Part shown: in pieces, positions 55,535-64,000 of the stretch
Layout: each line of letters starts with the position of its first letter
Numbering within the stretch: the first letter of the stretch is position 1
DNA from: Datnioides undecimradiatus
Lineage: Eukaryota > Chordata > Actinopteri > Lobotiformes > Datnioididae
Direction of reading: 5' to 3'
NCBI GenBank assembly: GCA_008933995.1
Contig: WARS01000065.1
Span: 2,360,612-2,424,611 of the forward strand
DNA length: 64,000 nt
Notes under the pieces: model-generated
Databases searched by the model: none
What the model saw: the letters and a program-made list of their open reading frames with translations, nothing else
Told to the model about the DNA's origin: nothing
Translations under genes and position numbers: made by a program

Positions 55535-58500
55535 ATGGCATCATCTAACTCATACAGACTCAGGTGCTCCATCCCAGGCCACGAAATGGATGTTAGGGGA
55601 CTCGCATCTGCTGTTTTTCCAGAGGGAGCTTTCATTTCTGTGTCCAGAGACCGAACCGGAAGAGTCTGGGTACCGAACTCAAGGTAGCTAGCATTAGCAT
55701 GCTACTGACTAATTCCGATGGCTTTGCTACGGTTTATTTAAGTTAATGAGTAACTGTATGTTCAGAAAAGATATCCCGACCAAGACACGTTCCCAGCCTC
55801 CTTGCAACTCCCACCACCGTCTTGTACAAGTAATAAACTTGTGTTAACGTCGGTAGCTAACTTAGCCACTAAATGCTATGCTAACGTGTACTTAAATTAG
55901 CTTTGTCATTCCTTCAACTACAACTCGCAATGTGCCCGTCTTGGTTGTATGGGGGCTTTTTAAATTCGCCAGTTTTATATTTATTTTAGTTTTACATTAT
56001 ATGTATTTTGACAGTTAGCTACATTTTCTGACCCTTCTTGCTATCATCAGCCTCACAACTGTCAAAACTTGTTCATACCAAAGTAACTCTGTTCACTCAA
56101 GATGACTTAGCTGCCTCTCCTCTCCTCTTTGACAGCCCAGACAAAGGCTTCACGGAGATGCATTGTATGTCTGGCCACTCAAATTTTGTATCCTGCGTAT
56201 GCATAATTGCACCCAGTGAAACATATCCTCGAGGACTTATTGCCACGGGTGGAAATGATAATAACATTTGTGTTTTTACACTGGACCAACCCCAGCCTCT
56301 GTTCATTCTCAAGGGTCATAAAAATACAGGTGAGTTGTGCTTTCTTTCACTTTTCGAGGATAAAAGGAATTGCATTAGCATTCTACTCTGCAGTTGGTTG
56401 CCTCTATGTCAAGCCTTTCTGGTTCTAATGTTTAATCTCCACAGTTTGCACTCTGTCTTCTGGGAAGTTCGGAACACTTTTAAGTGGTTCCTGGGACACC
56501 ACCGCCAAAGTCTGGCTCAATGAGAAGTGCATGATGACCTTGCAGGTACGAAAAAAGCTTCAGTGGTGGTCCATGTTACGCTGTCCCTCATACACAGGGA
56601 GAGAAAACTAAAAAGCTTTGCTTGTGACTTTTCTTGTTGATTTCAGCTTTGAAATTGTAACAAGAAAGAATTTTAGTTTTATGACAGAGCCAAATCTCTG
56701 CATATTCATTTTACTACAGGGGCACACTGCAGCAGTTTGGGCTGTGGTCATCTTACCTGAACAAGGCCTCATGCTGTCTGGATCAGCGGATAAGACCGTA
56801 AAGCTTTGGAAAGCAGGACGATGTGAGAAGACATATACAGGTGAGAATTAGCAGAGGCATGAGTGACATTCTTTTTGTCTTTGAGCTGAACTTTTTAAAC
56901 TCTCCTTTGTTTGCAAATCTGATCATTGGTTGCAGTTTACCCTGAATTCTTTTTAACTTTTCAACTACTTTTAGCCCACAAAACATGCAGGGTTATGACA
57001 CTGGTTTTCCCAGTGGTAAACAGCATCATTTTATTGTGATAACTGAACGTTATGTTGGCTAATCATTTTACAGTACCACAGTAATTCAAACACTTTTCTG
57101 CTTTAAAACTGCAAAATTATAACACAGCCTTTTTCTTTTTCTTCCATTTTAGGGCATGAAGACTGTGTGAGGGGACTAGCAGTGATCAGCAACACCGAGT
57201 TCTTTTCTTGTAGCAATGACACAAGTATCAGAAGGTGGCTAGTGACGGGTGAATGTGTGCAGGTCTATTACAGCCACACCAACTACATCTACAGTTTGGC
57301 TGTCTTCCCCAATAGCCAAGGTTTGTCCAACATAATATTTAAAAGCCTATAAAAGTGCTGAATTATCCGACTTGCACTTGGTCAATTATGAGGACCAGCA
57401 TCCATTTATTTTCCCTGCAGTAAGATGGTAGCTGGCTCAACCTGACCTCAGTCTGATGGTTTTCTCTTTTAGATTTCATAAGCACAGGAGAGGACAGGAC
57501 TTTAAGGATATGGAGGCAGGGAGAGTGCTCTCAGACCATCCGCCTGCCTGCCCAGTCTGTCTGGTGCTGCTGCATTCTACGTAATGGCGATATAGCCGTT
57601 GGGGCCAGGTAACAGCACTGCATTTGGCATGCACTTGCATATAATTCACTTCATTTCCTTTATAATTAAACACGATTTTACTACTGGTCACTGTCATGTC
57701 TGAAGCCACTCTTGCAGTTGTGCAACATGACAGGGATTCTCAGGAGAATAAAATTTTGCTCCTCTGCCCGCAGTGATGGCATCATTCGTGTGTTTACGGA
57801 GGCTGAGGACCGCATGGCGAGTGCAGAGGACCTTCAAGCTTTTGAGGATGAACTCTCCAAAGCTAACATTGACCCCAAGACAGGTGACCTTGGAGACGTC
57901 AAACTGGAAGACCTTCCTGGAATTGAACACCTTAATGAACCTGGTAAAAAAAAACAAAAAAAAAACAACGCAGACTTATTATATGTATAATATCTGTATC
58001 TGGTATTTTTTACACATCAACAACTGCACGGATTAGTATGACAAGAAAGTACCAATTCCACTTCTGAATTAAGATGGTTTTCTTTACTTGTTTCCTGCAG
58101 GGAATCGTGACGGACAGACGAGGCTGATTAAAGACGGACAGAAGGTGGAAGCGTATCAGTGGAGTGTTAGCGACAGCCGCTGGATGAAAATCGGTGATGT
58201 GGTCGGAGGCTCAAACCAACAGACCTCCAAGAGTGTGATGTATGAAGGAAAGGTAAGAGCATGGACGAAACAAGCTGCGCACATACAGATGGTAACATTT
58301 GTTAATGACTCCCAATCTCCCTTCAGGAATACGACTACGTCTTCACCATTGATGTGAACGAGGGAGGGCCGTCCATGAAGCTGCCTTATAATGTGTCAGA
58401 GGACCCCTGGCTCACAGCGCACAACTTTTTACAGAAAAACGACCTCAGTCCAATGTTCCTCGACCAGGTTGCCAATTTTATTATAGAGAACACTAAGGGA

Positions 58501-60782
58501 CATGTGGTGGGACCAGCTCAGCCTGCTGGTGGTGACCCATTTACTGGTGAGCAGAAAGACACTAAGCCATGTTTTTTTTGCTTTTCAGAAGCAGTGAATG
58601 TCTTGTGCTTATACTGCACAATTTCATTACAATGAAACTATTGCAGTACAGTATTATTAGTTATTAGAGACTAACTATATGTTTTCCTGAAAGCGTATCC
58701 TCTCTTTTTTTTTCTCTCATTTACAAGGAGGAACTCGGTACATCCCTGGGTCTTCTAATGATAGGTCAGGCTTTGGAGCTGATCCCTTCACAGGTACATT
58801 TTGTTTACGTATATAGTATTAATAATCTGAACATTAACAGCGATGCTCTTCACACAGCTGTTTTTCCTTCCCGCAGGCTCCGGCCGCTACATTCCAGGGT
58901 CAGGTCCGAACCAAACTGCTCCAGTAGGCGTGGCAGATCCCTTCACAGGTGAGTTACTCTCAACTCATTTGTGACAGCTGTTCAGTGGGAGACTGGTGTA
59001 TACATTTATAGTACAAAGCATTTGTGTTTTGTCTTAAATCTCGTGCAGGGGGAGGTGCCTACTCCTCAGCAGCCCTCAGGCAAACGGCAACCAACATCTA
59101 CTTCCCAAAGACAGACGGTGTGACCTTTGAGCAAGCCAATATCCCGCAGATCATGGGTGAGCATTTTAAAGTATGATGTGCCTTAAGAGTCTGCATAAAG
59201 CCATGCTTATCAAGTAGTCATCACTTTCAACTATATGAAGATGCATAAATTGGTGGGGCTGTGATGATGTACGTATTTGTCAGGAACGTGTGGTACAGGG
59301 TGTTCTTTTGAATGTATGGAGACGTATTCTAGACTCCTGTCACATATTTGGGCACATGAAACAGTAAGTCTCGTGACTTTTAACTAGGGCATTTTGGCAA
59401 TACACTACTTGTTGTGCATCAGCTGTATGCATATTAGTCAACTCACCGCAGTTAGTCAAGATCATGTGGTGCTGTTGCTCCTGTAAGGGAGCATTATGGT
59501 TTCCTGGGTAGTTGCAGTGAAAATAGATAATCTGTGTGTGCACTTTGCTGTGTATAAACAAGCACAAGTTACAAACACAGACACACTGAGCTGTTATCCT
59601 AAAACTGAGGTACATACTGAATCGTGTCCTGTGTTGTGTAATGTTGCATCTTACCATGAGATAAAAATCTGAGTTCCTGGATTTTTGATCTGTGTCTATG
59701 AAATTTCCTTTGAAGGCCCAGCCCCAGCTTTTTGTTACGACAGATCATTTTCTACCAAAATTAGAACTTAAAGACTGATGTATTTATTCATTCACTCTCT
59801 GGAGAAAACATTGTTGAAAAATGTTTTAAACTGAATAACAGGAGTATTTACAAATTGTGTCTTGTTAAGAAGATGACATGTTCTGTCCACTGGTTCATTT
59901 TAGTTTCCTTGCTGAGTCAAACTCGCTCATTTGTTCTTTCCTCACCAGCCAAGCTGAAGGAGCTGAATACAGGCGCCCCGCAGGAGCACAAGCTTTCTGA
60001 AGAATTCCTTGAAAGCCTTGAGAGGCTCCTGGCATCTGTCTGTGAAACTAACTCTTCCAAGCCTCCTCCAACGATACAACAGGTCAACCTGCTCTGGAAG
60101 GCCTCTCACTGGCCGGAAGGTATGTTATGATGGGGTTTTTTTCTCATTTATAACAGAAAAATGATTCTTCTTCCTGTTCTGTAAGAAAACTTTCCTCTCA
60201 TTCTCCCTGACAGATATTGTGTTTCCTGTCCTGGACATTATGAGGCTGGCAGTACGCCACCCACTGGTTAACGAGAGCCTCTGTGGAGAGGCAGAGGGAG
60301 TCCAGCTGTGCAACCACCTGCTGAGCCTGATGAGGCCTGAGGGGCGTCCTGCTAACCAGATGCTGGCGTTGCGGACGCTGTGCAACTGTTTTAGTGGCAG
60401 ACATGGGCGGGCCCTCCTCATGGCCCAACGTGAAACGGTGCTATCACGTGCTGCTGACCTGGCCACCGTTTGCAATAAGAACATCCACATTGCCCTGGCC
60501 ACTGTGGTACTTAACTATGCTGGCTGCCTGCACAGCCAACCTGATCTCGAGGCCAAGGCCCAGTGTCTGTCTGTGGCCAGCAGAGCTCTGGAGACAGTAC
60601 AAGACAAGGAGGCTGTGTTTAGGCTGCTGGTGGCCTTGGGAACCATTGTGGCCTCGGACCAGACAGCCCAGGACTTGGCACGCTCCCTGGGGGTCAACTC
60701 TCAGATTTCAAAGTACTCCTCAGTGTCTGATCCACCTAAGGTGGCTGAGTGTTGCCAGCTGGTTTTAAAAGAACTACAGTGA
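55535..60782 (+). CDS. plaa: phospholipase A2-activating protein (WD40-PFU-PUL), complete coding region
   Basis: PLAA, the metazoan counterpart of yeast Doa1/Ufd3, binds ubiquitin and the p97/VCP ATPase and acts in sorting and turnover of ubiquitinated cargo. Fourteen exons: 55535-55683, 56136-56329, 56445-56545, 56720-56840, 57153-57320, 57473-57608, 57774-57943, 58101-58252, 58327-58546, 58728-58793, 58877-58948, 59049-59156, 59949-60119 and 60214-60782. Junctions are GT-AG and in frame, giving 798 residues (human 795). Residues 1-330 form WD40 repeats ([48 protein letters not shown]). The PFU domain is at about 348-445 ([20 protein letters not shown]), then short DPFTG repeats, then the PUL domain at about 545-798. 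ATG 55535 has A at -3 and G at +4. The 791-nt intron 59157-59948, and 55684-56135 and 56841-57152, show nothing else. haus6 follows on the same strand. Confidence 0.97.
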
Positions 60783-60877
60783 TGAAAACATTAGGAAAAA
60801 ATGAGCACTTGTTTCTTACTATCACACTGTCCTGCTTTATCAGTTGTGGTGGAGACTGACACAATGGTATGTTCTAC

Positions 60878-60883
60878 AATAAA
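60878..60883 (+). terminator. plaa polyadenylation signal
   Basis: Canonical AATAAA 96 nt after the plaa stop codon, followed by a T-rich stretch (GTGTCTTTTT near 60920) that fits a downstream element. A short 3' UTR is likely. Confidence 0.6.
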
Positions 60884-60929
60884 AAAGAACAAATGAAATC
60901 TGTGCATATGCTTAGCCTGTGTCTTTTTA

Positions 60930-61630
60930 TTACGACAATACTTTTCTAATGAACTTTGACCAATTGGTTCTGTCAAATTTTGCATGTGATAGTCAGCTGC
61001 TAAATGTGTATGAAATAGTATCCACACATTGTTTAAACTTATATTTGTGTATGTTGAATTCTTCCTGCTGTACTGCACTTGAGCTAGAGGAAAGAATACC
61101 TCAATACAGATCATCATTATAGGACAAGTGAACTGCAAATTGTGACTGTGAAAAGCGTAATTTGTCCATACATTGTTTCTACTGCAAGAAAATGATTTGA
61201 TTTAAATTTGACAACGGTAAAAAACAGCGTTGTATAATAAAAGCAAACTGAGACTAATTGTTTATCTCAAAATATAAACATGCAAAATGTAACTGCAGCA
61301 TCTAGAGTGTTTGCTAATACATCACTGAAGAGGACTTGAATCCCATAGGTGCTTGGACCACCGTCCTTAGCACATTTAGAGGGCGTTATCATTACTATAA
61401 CCATTTGCCTCCAATGTAAATAGCTGGTTTTCAATATTAAGCACACCAGGATAGGATGGTCTGCTTAGTATTGATTCTTTTTTAAAAAATAGAATTAAGT
61501 ATGCAACGTGTAATCTTTCATTTATATATAACATAAAAATATATGAATAACAAAATACATAAATTATTCAGTTAAAGAAATAGAGCCTGAAAAGTTAAAG
61601 TGCCGCAAAAGCATATTGTGCCAGCGCCCT
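60930..61630. other. intergenic DNA between plaa and haus6
   Basis: AT-rich, with no coding sequence, RNA gene or recognised repeat. The only ORFs are short and unremarkable. Confidence 0.7.
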
Positions 61631-61980
61631 GTCAACCGGAACTACTTTTCTTAACAACTTCCGGGTGGCTGTTGCAAAAAATTTGGCGGTATCCGTCGAA
61701 GCTGTCGCGTTGTCGTGTTCCCTACTAAAATTAGGGAAATTTAGTTTGACAAAAATGAACTCAAACGTAACGTAACTTGATTTAGGTGATATTCTAACAT
61801 TTGTACGTGTTCCTCGTTGGCGCTTGTGTATTTAAACTATTTGTTAAACGTATGTTTACAAACTCAAAACAACTTCGTAAGCTAAGTTAGCTAGCTGTAA
61901 ACTTTGAAACCGACTAGCGGTTTAACAGATTGGCTTTTTGACAAGGAACTCCCTCGCGCTGTCTCTTGCACTTCAGAACA
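61631..61980 (+). promoter_or_regulatory. haus6 promoter and 5' UTR
   Basis: ETS-type motifs ACCGGAA (61635-61641) and ACTTCCGGG (61657-61665), an E2F-like TTTGGCGG (61682-61689) and a CHR-like TTTGAA (61903-61908) lie upstream of the haus6 ATG. E2F/CHR elements suit a mitotic gene, but short motifs occur by chance, so cell-cycle control here is inference. Confidence 0.45.
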
Positions 61981-62946
61981 ATGGCGAACCCAGCACTGTT
62001 GCAGAAGAAGAATGGAAAATATCTGTGGTTTGCTCTGCTAGGGCTTGGATTTGAACCAGACACTGCAACGTTGTCAACCGCCGGCAAAACTAACATCAAC
62101 ATTAAACACATCAACCTGGGACCGTGAGTCTTCTTTTATCGCGTGTAACGCTAATGTCCGATATTATATTAGCTAACAGTGTGGCTTGTGCTATGTATTT
62201 TGAATGTTATATTTCAGTTTCATGCACTTGATCTCGTGTTACTAACTATGACGCTAACCCGATACGTCTTATTCTATGCCCAACAGGAATATGTTTGACA
62301 AACCAAACAAGGATGCCTTCTACATTGTAACTCATTTCCTGCTGGAAAAACTCAACCCGACACGATTTAATGAGTCATACAGGTAAACTTAGACATCATC
62401 CACAAGGTCAGCCATTGCTGTTCCCTGCTAAAGTGCTTATGTTATGTTGTCCTAAAACTCTGATATTTGTTTTTGGTAAGGTACTGTTGGCCTGTTTTGA
62501 ACCACAAAGCAGATGCTGAGTTCCGCAAAGTCACCTGCGCTTGGCTGCGAGAAATAATGGTAAGAAATGATTGTTCAGGTACTTCAACTCAGATTGTTTA
62601 TCCCAGTCATGACCTAACCGATGGGACAATGTTACACCAGACATTGTCTGTCTGCCATTTTAAGGCAAAGATGCTTAATCTTCAATGTCAATCTGAAGAT
62701 GCACAAATGCAGCTTCTGTCATTTAGTGCTCTACATGCTTTTATTGACAGCCGTCTGTTTGTATCTCTGTGTAGGATGAAACTGCAAACGCAGGATCCAA
62801 AGTGGTAGCATCTTTGTTCCTCTCACCCGGTGGCCCTAAGTTTATCAGCTTGATGCTTAATTTGGCCAATCACGTCATGCTGCAGGAAATGAAGACCTTC
62901 ACCACAGGTTGGTCAATTATAAATATAAATATAAACATAAATAAAT

Positions 62947-62979
<33 letters not shown>

Positions 62980-63929
62980 TCCAGCTCTAGTCTGGAAGGG
63001 TAGGGTGATACGGAAATGGCATTGTTTCATTTCAGTTTGTCTATCATGGTGTATTTTTATGGTCAGATGACAGCTGGGTTCCTGAGACAGCAGCGATTCC
63101 TGCTTCCTCCTTGGACAAGGCAGCCGAGAGACTCAATCTGGTCAGTGCCAGGTTTTTGAAAGCTGCAGTGGACCAGGATCGTTTTCTTCATGAGTACCAG
63201 AGACGAGCCCAGTAAGTCATTGGCAGAATTTCAGCAACTCAATAGAGCTGGATATCATTTCATAGTTACATCAGCAGGAAGAGACAGGAGAAAGAGGCAC
63301 TCTTCTTTACCACTACAGTTACCGTATTAACATACACAACTCAGATTATGGCCATGATATCCAGTCTCCCTGTCTTGCTTAAGTTTTGCATATAATGGAA
63401 ATGAAATGTAACCAAGCATAAAACTAGCCAAATATTCATTAGTTGTAAATAAAACAAATTTAATCAGCTAATGAAACGTGTTTGGTGTTGCACGTTTCAT
63501 TAGCTGTTTGCTTCAAGCCCCACCTGTTTTACCTGAAGGTAAACCCAATGGTTAAAGAGGCCAGTGGTAACTGTTGGGGGTGTTCACAATCAGCATTTCC
63601 TTCTTCCAGGCTCGTTGAGTTGTTGCAGGTGAAAAGATTTGTGTTGACGATGTCCCACTTCCAGAATTTGCCATGCCAGTGAGCCAGCATGCTCCCTGGT
63701 AATGTCTCACCTGAAGTGATCTTTTTAATTTCATCAGTGACAGCTGTACTTTTGCGAGTATGGTGTGCCAAAATGTCTGAGTGGACGGGTTTGATGTCTT
63801 GCACATGGAAGCTATGTCGTCTACTTTTAGTCATTTCTTGGGGGTCTTTTGTTTCCTCTTTTGAAGGCTCCTGGTGAAGTCTATGAGAGACATCAGAGCA
63901 GAGGGAGCCAAATATGATGAGCTGCTTAA
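61981..63929 (+). CDS. haus6: HAUS augmin-like complex subunit 6, N-terminal part (continues past window)
   Basis: HAUS6 is a subunit of augmin, which recruits gamma-tubulin to spindle microtubules to nucleate new ones. Six exons: 61981-62123, 62287-62382, 62481-62559, 62775-62907, 63067-63211 and 63867-63929. They encode 219 codons plus two bases with GT-AG junctions. Recognition rests on the conserved N-terminal domain: [39 protein letters not shown] and especially [15 protein letters not shown]. After these comes a charged helical stretch ([26 protein letters not shown]) that begins the coiled-coil part. Human HAUS6 is 955 residues, so about three quarters is missing to the right. ATG 61981 has A at -3 and G at +4 and aligns near the human start. 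Intron 63212-63866 carries a perfect 16-bp hairpin; intron 62908-63066 a (TA)n(CA)n tract. Confidence 0.92.
62947..62979. repeat. (TA)n(CA)n microsatellite in haus6 intron
   Basis: About 17 bp of TA repeat passes into about 16 bp of CA repeat, in the intron after haus6 exon 4. Confidence 0.92.
63465..63506. repeat. perfect inverted repeat (16-bp stem, 10-nt loop) in haus6 intron
   Basis: CAGCTAATGAAACGTG at 63465-63480 pairs perfectly with CACGTTTCATTAGCTG at 63491-63506, with loop TTTGGTGTTG. Confidence 0.92.
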
Positions 63930-64000
63930 GTATGTACAATTAGTTTTGTTTCCTCTAAATACTTGTGATTTTGATGTTCTTAGACACATGTAACCAACAG

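Overview
This is teleost fish nuclear DNA, most likely from a spiny-rayed (acanthomorph) fish. The evidence is vertebrate genes split by GT-AG introns, dense CA/TG microsatellites, and degenerate copies of two short non-autonomous transposon families that I recall as common in such fish. Nothing bacterial, phage or plasmid-like is present. Four protein-coding genes can be built exon by exon; the orthologues of all four lie on human chromosome arm 9p.

Layout. Positions 1-37654 hold the 5' part of nfib (nuclear factor I/B) on the minus strand. A 9-codon first coding exon (37628-37654) is followed by the 532-nt exon 2 (34434-34965), which encodes most of the DNA-binding domain. All of 1-34433 appears to be nfib intron 2, which runs off the left edge. 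That intron is non-coding, crowded with CA/TG repeats in its first 8 kb, and carries a diverged pair of similar ~100-bp elements near 32.1 and 32.7 kb. The nfib 5' UTR/promoter region lies roughly at 37655-39700. About 11 kb of intergenic DNA follows (39.7-50.6 kb), with no recognisable gene and one MITE-like element.

zdhhc21 (minus, CDS 51053-53953, seven coding exons, 265 codons, the human length) encodes a DHHC palmitoyltransferase. It is divergent from plaa (plus, CDS 55535-60782, fourteen coding exons, 798 residues), a WD40-PFU-PUL ubiquitin-binding partner of p97/VCP. The two probably share a ~0.6 kb ETS-motif-bearing promoter interval. haus6 (plus, from 61981) starts about 1.2 kb after the plaa stop and is cut off by the right edge after six exons (219 codons). 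It encodes the N-terminal part of an augmin complex subunit.

The four genes do not form one pathway; their proximity reflects conserved chromosome-scale linkage. I found no new biological system. The observations most worth checking are UG-repeat tracts hard against two splice sites (nfib exon 2 donor and zdhhc21 first coding exon acceptor), the paired intronic elements in nfib, NFI half-sites upstream of nfib, several perfect hairpins, and a symmetric-exon repeat in plaa.
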